Assembly: GCF_016863555.1 (NCBI RefSeq)
Contig: NZ_BOPC01000024.1
Location: 1-64,000 of the forward strand
Direction of reading: 5' to 3'
Length of the DNA: 64,000 nucleotides
Source: Micromonospora qiuiae
Lineage (GTDB): Bacteria; Actinomycetota; Actinomycetes; Mycobacteriales; Micromonosporaceae
The notes beneath the pieces are model-generated. The model made no database searches. It was given only the letters and a program-made list of their open reading frames with translations, and was not told where the DNA came from. A program made the translations under genes and the position numbers. Numbering within the stretch: the stretch's first letter is position 1; each line of letters begins with the position of its first letter. Shown piece after piece: positions 56,432-64,000 of this stretch.

Positions 56432-58165
56432 CATGCCCAGGTTGAGGCATGTCAGGCCGATGCTGCGCAGGTTGGGCAGGGCCCGGCGAGCGGTGAGAAC
56501 CCGGGCGAACAGCTCCACTGCCTGCTGGGCCCGGCCAGTGTCGGCGTACAGGGTGGCCAGCCCTTCCTCGGCGTCGACGGTGCCCTGCACGTCGCCGGCC
56601 ACACGGTATCGGTCGACCGCCGCCAAGGCGTGCAGCTCTGCGGCGTCGTGGTTGCCCACCCTGCTGTACACCCTGCTCAAGCGCTTGAGCATGTTCGCCT
56701 CGGCCAGGACGTTGCCCCAGGCCCGTGCCGCCTGGAGGCCCCGCTCGTCCACTTCCAGGCGATCCGTGTAGTCCTTGACGTAGAGGAACAACGGCCACAT
56801 CACGTCGCTGAGATGCCAGGCAAGTTCGTGGCATCCGAGCCGGACCGCGGCTCGCCCGGCATCCAGCAGGTTGCTCCGCTCCCGCTGCAACCAGGCGAGG
56901 GCGTCGCCGCGGTCGGCGAACACCGGGAGAACCTCGGGTGGCCGCTGATAGACGTAGGGCAGGCGGCGACGATAGGGAGTCACCACCAGATCGGCGCGGT
57001 GCGCGGCGGCGAGGTAGAACTCCACCATCGCCTGCTGCACCGCCTGACGCTCGGCTTCCGGATCATGATGCGCGGACAGTTCGCGGGCGTACAGTCGCAG
57101 CAGGTCGTGGTACCGAAACCGCTCCTCGGCGAACTCTTCCAAGAGGCTCGCCTCCAGCAGCTCCTCGACCAGGCCGGACACCCGGCTCCGCTCAACTCCC
57201 ACGGCCGCTGCGGAGATCAGCGCGGCGCAGAACTCCGGCCCGGGATGCAACGCCAATCTCCGGAACAGTGTGGCGGCCTCCGGCGTCAGCGCCTGGTACG
57301 AAATCTCGATCATCGCTCTGATCGACATCCCTTCCACCGCCGACAGCCGCGTCAACCGTTCGGTCTCGTCGGCAAGCTCGGACACCATCCGCCGGACGGT
57401 CAACCGCGGTCGACCGGCCAACCGGCCCGCGGCAACCACCAGTGCGAGCGGCAGGCCACCACAGAACCGCACCAGTTCCTGGGCAGGCCCGAGCTCCTGG
57501 GCTATCCGCTGCCGGCCGACCGTACGCTCCAACAGTTCCACGGCGGTTGCCGACGGGAGCGGACCCACCTCGAGCAACCGGGCACCGTCGGGTATCAACC
57601 CGGTCAGCCGGCGACGACTGGTCACCACGACCGCCGCAGACGCAGACGCCGGCACCAGTGGCCTGACCTGGGCGGCGGAGAACGCATCGTCGAGCAGCAC
57701 CAGCAACGACCGGTCTGCGGTAACCGTCCGGTACAGCGCGACCTGCTCCGGCAGGTCCACCGGAATCCGCTGTGGTGGCACTTCCAACGCCCGCAGAAAA
57801 GCCGCCAGCGCCGCGCCGGGATCCAGTGGCATCTCACCACTGAAACCACGAAGATCGGCGAAAAGCTGCCCATCCACGAACCTGCCCTGTGCCGAGTGCG
57901 CCCATTGTCTGGCCAATGCTGACTTGCCGACGCCGCTGGGTCCGCAGAGTACGGCGATATTCCCGCCCTCGCCGAAGACCTGATCCAGTTCGGCCATCTC
58001 CGCCGCCCGTCCCGTGAAATGCGACGAGGGCCCCGGAAGTTGCCGGGGGAACGGGCCCCGATCGGGTGCCGGGCCGGCGACATGCACGTCACCGTGGATG
58101 ACCCCGGCCTGCACACTTGGCCCGATCACCGTGCCGGATAGTTCGTTCGCCGTAGCATGAGGCAC
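56048..58165 (-). CDS. NLR-like NB-ARC/TPR protein with N-terminal amyloid-like (RHIM-type) motif
   Basis: GTG 58165 is preferred, which puts a motif with NELSG and VQAGVIHGDV at residues 5-30. The NB-ARC NTPase follows with GPSGVGKS as P-loop, LLVLLDD as Walker B and GGLPLAL, then a helical half with TPR repeats. This architecture is that of bacterial NLR-like receptors. The N-terminal motif is shared with the C-terminus of the small gene 82 bp upstream, so the two proteins probably meet through it: sensing by the TPRs, then templated assembly. One TTA codon lies at codon 579. Confidence 0.9.
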   Translation of the reverse strand: MPHATANELSGTVIGPSVQAGVIHGDVHVAGPAPDRGPFPRQLPGPSSHFTGRAAEMAELDQVFGEGGNIAVLCGPSGVGKSALARQWAHSAQGRFVDGQLFADLRGFSGEMPLDPGAALAAFLRALEVPPQRIPVDLPEQVALYRTVTADRSLLVLLDDAFSAAQVRPLVPASASAAVVVTSRRRLTGLIPDGARLLEVGPLPSATAVELLERTVGRQRIAQELGPAQELVRFCGGLPLALVVAAGRLAGRPRLTVRRMVSELADETERLTRLSAVEGMSIRAMIEISYQALTPEAATLFRRLALHPGPEFCAALISAAAVGVERSRVSGLVEELLEASLLEEFAEERFRYHDLLRLYARELSAHHDPEAERQAVQQAMVEFYLAAAHRADLVVTPYRRRLPYVYQRPPEVLPVFADRGDALAWLQRERSNLLDAGRAAVRLGCHELAWHLSDVMWPLFLYVKDYTDRLEVDERGLQAARAWGNVLAEANMLKRLSRVYSRVGNHDAAELHALAAVDRYRVAGDVQGTVDAEEGLATLYADTGRAQQAVELFARVLTARRALPNLRSIGLTCLNLGMLLTRTGRPTEALPLLAEADEIFLGLGEIDPYNGARVLLGLADAELGLGHLDAAEKAAAEAARRMAQLGSANERAEALDLLGRIAERRGDEEDARRHYLEAVDIFDAIGSPRLAAVRRRLGRLDDGNG

Positions 58166-58247
58166 GCCCTGCTCGACTCCGGGATGTTCGACTTTCAATC
58201 GACAATGCCTTTCGTCCCGGGGTTGGCCAGGAAATCCGCCAGGGGAA

Positions 58248-58628
58248 CTAGAAATTGATGTCTCCGCGAATGTCGTGTGCCTGCACCACCCGGTCTGCCG
58301 CGCCGCTGAAGTTGTTGACCACATTGTGCTGGTGGGTCTCGTCCGTCGGATTCGACAGCCGACGCCAAGCAGTTCTCACCGCCAAGTCAAAAGCGGGGTC
58401 ACGAGCCATCTCGGCCGCCAAGAACGAGGCCAGGGCGGCCTGGTGTGATTGTTCGTGCGGATGTTCCATGGTGGCGGTGAGCGTGTCACCCTCCCGGGTC
58501 CCTCTCCGGAAGCGAGAGCGAACCAAGCGTACGAGCGCACCCGTCGCGGTGCGGGCTCCCGATGCGAGAGCCTCAGCCCCCTTGGTTGCCAGCGTGGTGG
58601 TGACGGCCAGGACTAGCTGATCTTCCAT
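58248..58628 (-). CDS. Small helical effector-like protein with C-terminal amyloid-like motif
   Basis: This 126-residue protein starts at ATG 58628 with AGGGGGC upstream. The N-terminal part is a hydrophobic or amphipathic helix (VLAVTTTLATKGAEALASG) and further helices. The end reads NNFSG, then VVQAHDIRGDINF, matching the N-terminal motif of the adjacent NB-ARC protein. This recalls Bell-domain effectors with bacterial amyloid signalling sequences, thought to kill the cell by membrane damage after templated assembly. The Bell assignment is by resemblance only. It is first in the two-gene operon. Confidence 0.75.
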   Translation of the reverse strand: MEDQLVLAVTTTLATKGAEALASGARTATGALVRLVRSRFRRGTREGDTLTATMEHPHEQSHQAALASFLAAEMARDPAFDLAVRTAWRRLSNPTDETHQHNVVNNFSGAADRVVQAHDIRGDINF

Positions 58629-59160
58629 CGGCGCCCCCTGGCCGAGTTGGAGATAGGCAGACCGCAGTGTCGTGACGGTCAGCGTACCGTGCGTGAGCTA
58701 CAGCTCGCCCGTTCACGCGACTGGCCCTGCCCACAGACACCGCAACTCGTGGCCTCAGCCGGCCCGGAAGCCCTCACGCGCCGCAACCCGCGCGGTCCAC
58801 ATCCCCAGGTGCAGCGGCCACCATGCCCGGACCCGCCTTGCCACCATCGCCTATTGCCGGCTTCTCTTATGTGCAGCAATTGCCTGCCTTGGTCGTATTT
58901 GATTGCGCATGTTGTCCCATATGCTGAAAGAAGAGAACTGGCGGTCATCGTGATCGAATAGCCTGCCGCCGTGCAGATGATCATCTCGATGATTGCCGGC
59001 GTTGTCGCCGACTTTTCCGCCAGCTCATTGCCTACCCTGAAGCAGGGGACCGCGCTCAGTGACGTTATTTTCACGGAGTGGGTGAAGTGGGTATCCTGAT
59101 TGCATAAAGTGACGATTTGATCGCTATCTGATGTGTGCCGCCCGAAGTGGCGGCACACAT
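58629..59160. other. Spacer upstream of the NLR operon
   Basis: This stretch of about 530 bp must hold the promoter of the effector/NLR pair at its left side. From 58870 to 59160 it is clearly AT-richer than the surroundings. No convincing coding frame, repeat or RNA was seen. The DinB fragment follows on its right. Confidence 0.5.
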
Positions 59161-59189
59161 TCCTTTTGTCCTGTCGAAGCGGCACGGAT

Positions 59190-59397
59190 GTCGTAGCCGC
59201 GAGCTACCATGCCCGGGCCTGGGCCGTGGCGGTCGACGAGGTCGCAGCCATGCCCGCGGGCGCCGCCGACGTCTCGGTCGATGGCGAATGGTCGTTCGCG
59301 CAGACCCTGCGCGGCCGCAGCCCTTCCATCCACTCGGCCACGAAGAGTGGGAGCACCTCCGCTTCGCGCCGAGGGCGCCGGACGATGCCAGGCCCGG
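59190..59397 (+). pseudogene. Fragment of a DinB-family protein
   Basis: One frame reads AWAVAVDEVAAMPAGAADVS followed by VDGEWSFAQTLRG, closely matching DinB-type proteins. The next expected part (HLVFATD...) is deleted, and the continuation (PFHPLGHEEW) is in another frame. The remnant stops at the end of the acyl-CoA oxidase-like gene. It is a broken relic with no start or end. Confidence 0.45.
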
Positions 59398-61389
59398 CTA
59401 CACCGGGACCGCCTGCGGGTCACCGGCGGCGTCGTGGGCCGCCATGGTCTCCTGCCGGCCGGGTTCCTCGCGCAGGATGGCGCAGTGCAGCCAGGCGTCC
59501 GGGATGGCGAAACCGTCCACCAACGTACGCATGTGGGGGCGCAACTCCTTGAGCAGCCCGTTCACCACTGCGGTGATCGCCTTGGAACGGGCCGGGGTGA
59601 GCCGGGCGTGCTCCAGGAACCACGCCTTGTTGGCCTCGATGACGCTGAGCGCGTACAGGTCACAAACGCGGGAGAGCAGCGCCCGGACCGCCGGGTCCGC
59701 GCTGCTCTCGATGCCGGCGACGAAGGCCTCCAGGGTGACCCGGTCGATGTGCGCGGCGGCGACCGCGAGGACGTGGTCCTGGACGTCGTTGAAGATGTCG
59801 AAGGGGCGGTCCTTCTTGGTGGCCGCGCCGCCACGCAGGCGGCGGATCGCGGTCTCGAGGAGATGCTTCTCGCGGTCCTCGAACATCTTGAGCTGCCAGC
59901 CGCGGTCGGTGACGGCGATCTCCTCGTCCCGGCCGGGCACGGCGCTCACCAGCCGCTGGATGAGCGACCGCGCGGCGGTGCGTTCGAGCATCATCTCCCG
60001 AACCTGTTCGGCGACGAAGGAGGCCCGCCCCCAGCCGTCCAGTGAGCCGAACTCGTCCCGGTAGCCGGTGAGCAGCCCTTTGGCCACCAGCTGCAACAGC
60101 ACGGTGTTGTCGCCCTCGAACGTGGTGAAGACGTCGGTGTCGGCCTTGAGACCGGGCAGCCGGTTCTCGGCCAGGTAACCGGCGCCGCCGCACGCCTCGC
60201 GGCACATCTGGATGGTGCGGGTGGCGTGCCAGGTCTGCGCGGCCTTGAGACCGGCGGCCCGGGACTCCAACTCCCGCTGCCGGTGCTCGTCGACCGGGCT
60301 GTCGTCACTCTGCATTTCGCTGAGCGCGGTGACCAACTCGGCCTGGGCGAAGTGGAACGCGTACGTGGTGGCCAGGGCGGGCAGCAGCTTGCGCTGGTGG
60401 GCCAGGTAGTCGTTGAGCAGGACCTCCCGGTCCGCGTCGGGCGCGGTGAACTGGCGACGGATGTCGCCGTAGCGCACTGCGATGGCCAGCGCCGACTTGG
60501 TGGCCGCCGACGCGGCGCCGCCCACGCTGACCCGGCCCCTGACCAGGGTGCCGAGCATGGTGAAGAAGCGCCGTGAATCGTTGGCGATCGGGCTGGAGTA
60601 CGTGCCGTCCTCCGCCACCTGACCGTAGCGGTCCAGCAGCATGTCCCGCGGCACCCGCACGTGGTCGAAGCTGATCCGCCCGTTGTCCACGCCGAGCAGG
60701 CCCGCCTTGGGTCCCGCGTCACCGATTGTCACCCCGGGCAGCGGGTTGCCCTGTGCGTCGCGGATCGGGACCAGCCACGCGTGTACGCCGTGCCGCCGTC
60801 CCCCCGTGATGAGCTGCGCGAAGACCACCGCCATCCGGCCGTCCCGGGCCGCGTTGCCGATGTAGTCCTTGCGTGCCGCCTCGTACGGGGTGTGCAGGTC
60901 GAAGGTCTGCGTCTGCGGATCGTACGTGCAGGTGGTGCGCAGCTGCTGGACGTCGGAGCCGTGGCCGGTCTCGGTCATCGCGAAGCAGCCGAGGATCTTG
61001 GCGGAGATGATGTCCCGAAGGTAGGCGTCGTGGTGCCGCCGGGTGCCGAGGGCCGCCACGGCGCCGCCGAACAGGCCCCACTGCACGCCCGCCTTCACCA
61101 TCAGCGACAGGTCGACCTGCGCCAGCATCTCGCTGGCGACGATCGACGCACCGACGTCGGACCTACCGCCGTAGGCGGCGGGGAAGGCCGATGCGATGCC
61201 CGGTTCGACGGGGAGATCGGTGAGCAGTCCGCTGATCCGCTCACGTGCCCGTTCGTCGTTCTCGCCGTACACCGGGAGGAAGCGTGCGTCGAGCTGATCC
61301 CGGAGCGCCTCGCGGACCTCGGCCCACGGTCCGTCGAGCACTTCCTTGAGGCGGGCGAGGTCGATGGGGCTGGGCGCGTGACTGATCAT
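59398..61389 (-). CDS. Acyl-CoA oxidase/dehydrogenase-like flavoenzyme
   Basis: From ATG 61389, with GAGGTAG upstream, this gives about 663 residues. It has the FAD-binding motif CFAMTETGHGSDVQQLRT, typical of acyl-CoA oxidases, and a large C-terminal helical part. It oxidises an acyl-CoA to the 2,3-enoyl-CoA, reducing O2 or an electron carrier. The long length fits the oxidase family (usually over 600 residues) rather than short acyl-CoA dehydrogenases. A TetR-like fragment lies divergently just upstream. Confidence 0.92.
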   Translation of the reverse strand: MISHAPSPIDLARLKEVLDGPWAEVREALRDQLDARFLPVYGENDERARERISGLLTDLPVEPGIASAFPAAYGGRSDVGASIVASEMLAQVDLSLMVKAGVQWGLFGGAVAALGTRRHHDAYLRDIISAKILGCFAMTETGHGSDVQQLRTTCTYDPQTQTFDLHTPYEAARKDYIGNAARDGRMAVVFAQLITGGRRHGVHAWLVPIRDAQGNPLPGVTIGDAGPKAGLLGVDNGRISFDHVRVPRDMLLDRYGQVAEDGTYSSPIANDSRRFFTMLGTLVRGRVSVGGAASAATKSALAIAVRYGDIRRQFTAPDADREVLLNDYLAHQRKLLPALATTYAFHFAQAELVTALSEMQSDDSPVDEHRQRELESRAAGLKAAQTWHATRTIQMCREACGGAGYLAENRLPGLKADTDVFTTFEGDNTVLLQLVAKGLLTGYRDEFGSLDGWGRASFVAEQVREMMLERTAARSLIQRLVSAVPGRDEEIAVTDRGWQLKMFEDREKHLLETAIRRLRGGAATKKDRPFDIFNDVQDHVLAVAAAHIDRVTLEAFVAGIESSADPAVRALLSRVCDLYALSVIEANKAWFLEHARLTPARSKAITAVVNGLLKELRPHMRTLVDGFAIPDAWLHCAILREEPGRQETMAAHDAAGDPQAVPV

Positions 61390-61431
61390 GGCTACCTCGC
61401 ACGGTGGTGGGTACAGCCTGTACCCAGGCAA

Positions 61432-61600
61432 GCCTACGACCGGGCCGGGCTGCCCGGGCCGCACGTCTACCGCCACTTCACCGGCAAGGACGACCTCGAC
61501 CAGGCCGTAGCCCGGCACGCCGCACGACTGTTGAGCGCCGCCCAGCGGCGCCACCCCCGTCGGCGCTCGCCGGCTGTCGGCTCGGCGTGTCGGTTGCCGA
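61432..61600 (+). pseudogene. Fragment of a TetR-family regulator
   Basis: The frame reads AGLPGPHVYRHFTGKDDLDQ and then AVARHAARLL, the recognition helix and following helix of a TetR regulator. The N-terminal helices and the ligand-binding domain are missing. Its position, divergent from the oxidase gene, is where a cognate repressor would be. The rest of 61390-61740 holds no gene. Confidence 0.55.
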
Positions 61601-61740
61601 GTGCCTGGTGGCGGGCGGTCCGCTGGAAGTGCTACCAGCCGGGGGGAGGAATCAACCCCTCGCGATCGCTACACTCACCGCAGCGCCGGAACTGCCCGCA
61701 AACTCTGGCGGGCGCTGATCCGAACTGAATGGAGACGCCT

Positions 61741-62568
61741 GTGACCCGCGACAAGGCGGCACCCCCCGGCATCGACACCAGCATTCCCAGCGTGGCCCGG
61801 GTCTACGACTTCTTCCTCGGCGGCAAGGACAACTTCGAGGTCGACCGCAAGGTCGCCGAGCACGCCCTGCGGATCACGCCGGACGGGCCGGCAGCCGGCC
61901 GGGCGAACCGCGCTTTCCTGCGTCGGGTGATCCGGTTCCTCGTCACCGAGGCGGGCATCGACCAGTTCCTCGACATCGGATCGGGTCTGCCCACCCAGGG
62001 AAACGTGCACGAGGTCGCCACCGAGCACGACCCGAAGGCCCGGGTGGTGTATGTGGACAATGACCCGATCGTCCTGGCACACGGGCGAGCCCTGCTCGCC
62101 GAGGAGGGCACCGCGACGGTGATCCAGGCGGACATCCGGTCCCCGCAGGAAATTCTGAACCACCCGGACGTGGGCCGGTTCCTCGACCTCGACCGGCCGA
62201 TCGGGTTGCTGCTCTTTGCGATCCTGCACCACCTCGGTGACGACGAGGACCCGCGGGCGGTGGCGGCGGCGTTGATCGACGCCCTTCCCTCCGGCAGCTA
62301 CGTGGCGATCTCGCACTTCCGCGACCCGGGTGAGCGGGACCCGGAAGGTTCCCGCAAGGCGCGCGAGGTCGAGCGGATCTTCAATGAGTCGCTCGGCACC
62401 GGTCGCTGGCGCACCGACGAGGAGATCCTCTCCTTCGTCGACGGCCTGACGCCGCTGGAGCCGGGCCTGGTGCCGCTGCCCGAGTGGCGCCCGGAGCCGG
62501 GTGCGACCGCTCCGGACCAGACGGACACCTACCACACCTTCGTCGGGGTCGTCGCCCACAAACCGTGA
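61741..62568 (+). CDS. SAM-dependent methyltransferase, DUF574 family
   Basis: This protein of about 275 residues has SVARVYDFFLGGKDNFEVDR near the start, the hallmark of the actinobacterial DUF574 family, and a SAM-binding segment (FLDIGSGLPTQGNVHEVA). GTG 61741 is chosen because GGAG lies 6 nt upstream; ATG 61729 is possible. The substrate is unknown; family members are numerous in actinomycetes. Confidence 0.9.
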   Translation: MTRDKAAPPGIDTSIPSVARVYDFFLGGKDNFEVDRKVAEHALRITPDGPAAGRANRAFLRRVIRFLVTEAGIDQFLDIGSGLPTQGNVHEVATEHDPKARVVYVDNDPIVLAHGRALLAEEGTATVIQADIRSPQEILNHPDVGRFLDLDRPIGLLLFAILHHLGDDEDPRAVAAALIDALPSGSYVAISHFRDPGERDPEGSRKAREVERIFNESLGTGRWRTDEEILSFVDGLTPLEPGLVPLPEWRPEPGATAPDQTDTYHTFVGVVAHKP

Positions 62569-62590
62569 GTCTCGCCGGCAGCGGCCCGCA

Positions 62591-63040
62591 TCAGGCGAGC
62601 CGCTGCCAGACGTACGTCATGTCGGGCTCGTGCTCCTCGTTGCGGCTGCCGTCGTCCTCGTCGACCGGTCGGAAGCCGTGCCGTTCGTAGAACGACCGGG
62701 CGTCGGTGTTTCGCATGAACACGCGCAGGCTCAGCCCACCCGGGCTGGCCCGGCGTACCTCGTCGAGCAGTGCGCTGCCGATGCCCTGCCGACGAGCATC
62801 GGGCCGCAGGTAGAGATGCTCCAGCACGTCGCGGTCGAGCGCGGCGAAGCCGAGGATCTCGCCGGTCTGCGGACTCTCGGCCACCCAGGTCGCGCAGCCG
62901 GGCAACACCACGTACGTGATCCAGGCCCTGGTCTGCTCGTCGTCGTGCAAGCGCGGTAGGTATGGCATCGCCGCCGCCCGCGACGCCAGGAACACCTGGG
63001 TGATGGCGTCGGCGTCGTCCGCCTGGGCTCTACGGATCAC
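62591..63040 (-). CDS. GNAT-family N-acetyltransferase
   Basis: This 149-residue acetyltransferase has the acetyl-CoA-binding motif RPDARRQGIGSALLDEV and the usual final strand (FYERHGFRPVD). It transfers acetyl from acetyl-CoA to an amine; the substrate is unknown. It starts at GTG 63040 and is divergent from the AraC gene. Confidence 0.92.
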   Translation of the reverse strand: MIRRAQADDADAITQVFLASRAAAMPYLPRLHDDEQTRAWITYVVLPGCATWVAESPQTGEILGFAALDRDVLEHLYLRPDARRQGIGSALLDEVRRASPGGLSLRVFMRNTDARSFYERHGFRPVDEDDGSRNEEHEPDMTYVWQRLA

Positions 63041-63229
63041 CGCTGCCCGTCCTTTCGTTCAGTCCGCCGCCCAGTGGTGGACCGCAACCATCGAGCCCTC
63101 GAACGGACGCGAGCGGCACCTCCTGCTCCGCAGCCCAGCCTAGGCGGTCATGCATGATCGGACCCGTCCGCAACGGTCGGGCGGGGGCGCGGGGGCGTCG
63201 GCCAGAGTTGGCGCCGGAAGGAGACTCCA

Positions 63230-64000
63230 GTGATCTCGGCACTCAACCGGCTCGTCGATCTCGTTGAGGAGCACCTCGGCGAGGACCTCGACGTCGGCGC
63301 TCTGGCCCGGCGGCTCGGCACGACGGAGTACCACCTGCGTCGGATGTTCTCGTCGTTGGCGGGCATGCCGCTGTCGGAGTACGTGCGCCGACGTCGGATG
63401 ACCATCGCCGCCGCCGATGTCGTCCGGGGCGAGACCGACCTGCTGAGCATCGCCGTCCGGCACGGCTACGGCTCGACCGAGGCGTTTGGACGTGCGTTCC
63501 GCGCCGTCCACGGCGCGGGTCCCGGTGACGTACGCCGCGCCGGAGGCCCCCTCCGCAGCCAACCGCAGATCAGGTTCCGCCTGACCGTCGAAGGGAGCAC
63601 CCCCATGGACACCCGTCTCGTCGAGCGCCCCGCGTTCCGGCTCGTCGGACACGCCGCTCGCGTCCCGCTGGTCCACCACGGCGTCAACCCGCACATCCAG
63701 CAGAACGTCGCCGCGCTGCCGATGGAGGAGCACCTGCGGCTGAAGGCCCTCGGCGACACCGAGCCGGGTGGCCTGCTCCAGGTCTGCGACGATCTCGACC
63801 CAGACCGCACCGAGGGGAGCGAGCTGACCTACCTGCACGGGGTCGCCGTTTCCAGCGACACGCCGGCCCCCGACGATCTCGACGCCATCGAGGTGCCGGC
63901 CGGTATGTGGGCGGTCTTCCGCACCAGCGGGCTTTATCCGCAGGCGTTGCAGACCACCTGGGCCGCGACCGCAACCGAGTGGTTCCCCGCCAATCCGTGG
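63230..64000 (+). CDS. AraC-family regulator with GyrI-like effector domain (partial)
   Basis: From GTG 63230, with AAGGAG about 7 nt upstream, this runs off the right edge (257 codons visible). Two helix-turn-helix motifs are clear (DVGALARRLGTTEYHLRRMF and LSIAVRHGYGSTEAFGRAF). After a linker comes a GyrI/BmrR-like small-molecule-binding domain (MDTRLVERPAFRLVGHAARV). It likely senses a drug-like ligand and regulates transcription. Confidence 0.92.
   Translation, partial: MISALNRLVDLVEEHLGEDLDVGALARRLGTTEYHLRRMFSSLAGMPLSEYVRRRRMTIAAADVVRGETDLLSIAVRHGYGSTEAFGRAFRAVHGAGPGDVRRAGGPLRSQPQIRFRLTVEGSTPMDTRLVERPAFRLVGHAARVPLVHHGVNPHIQQNVAALPMEEHLRLKALGDTEPGGLLQVCDDLDPDRTEGSELTYLHGVAVSSDTPAPDDLDAIEVPAGMWAVFRTSGLYPQALQTTWAATATEWFPANPW

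Overview
The window is high-GC actinomycete chromosome, most likely Micromonosporaceae (Micromonospora or a close relative) judging by GC-rich third codon positions, the gene families and the gene style. No tRNA, rRNA or CRISPR array was seen. The start belongs to a specialised-metabolite locus and the rest is accessory to ordinary chromosome.

Region 1 (1-19.4 kb) is the edge of a modular type I polyketide cluster. A giant minus-strand PKS gene runs off the left edge. It carries a KSQ loading module, a fully reducing module 1 (KS-AT-DH-ER-KR-ACP) and the start of module 2. The loading AT has lost its active-site serine (GHSxG is GHARA), its GQG motif and its middle, so the loading ACP must be charged some other way. 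Two convergent type II thioesterases and two large LuxR-type (LAL) regulators follow, then an IS66-like remnant, a small secreted protein, and a DUF5988 gene with a hypothetical partner. Paired TAGGGG/CCCCTA elements lie in four promoter regions here and may mark one regulon. LAL1 has a TTA codon, suggesting bldA control.

Region 2 (19.4-23.3 kb) is a three-gene terpenoid operon with 4-bp overlaps: a class I terpene synthase with an unusual first metal motif, then two cytochromes P450, one lacking the usual I-helix threonine. Region 3 (23.6-28.3 kb) holds a trypsin/STAND-NTPase/WD40 giant protein and its Trypco1-like partner, a layout typical of predicted conflict systems.

Region 4 (28.6-42.3 kb) has a sugar ABC importer with a beta-helix glycosidase. 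It is followed by a tightly overlapped sigma factor / anti-sigma / ABC exporter operon whose ATPase gene carries a one-base frameshift, and by a secreted subtilisin-like protease. Region 5 (42.4-51.1 kb) has a sulfide/persulfide detoxification module under a CstR/CsoR-type repressor with clear palindromic operators. Then come a CoA-transferase/SDR pair, a DEAD-box helicase, and an ECF42-type sigma factor with its DGPF partner and a decayed RibD-like gene.

Region 6 (51.3-58.7 kb) has a SARP/NB-ARC/TPR regulator with three TTA codons, a glycosyltransferase-like pair, and a two-gene NLR system. In that system a small helical protein ends, and an NB-ARC/TPR protein begins, with the same RHIM-like motif (VQA..I.GD), which fits bacterial amyloid signalling between an NLR and a cell-death effector. 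Region 7 (59-64 kb) has an acyl-CoA oxidase-like gene flanked by DinB-like and TetR-like fragments, a DUF574 methyltransferase, a GNAT acetyltransferase and a truncated AraC/GyrI-like regulator.
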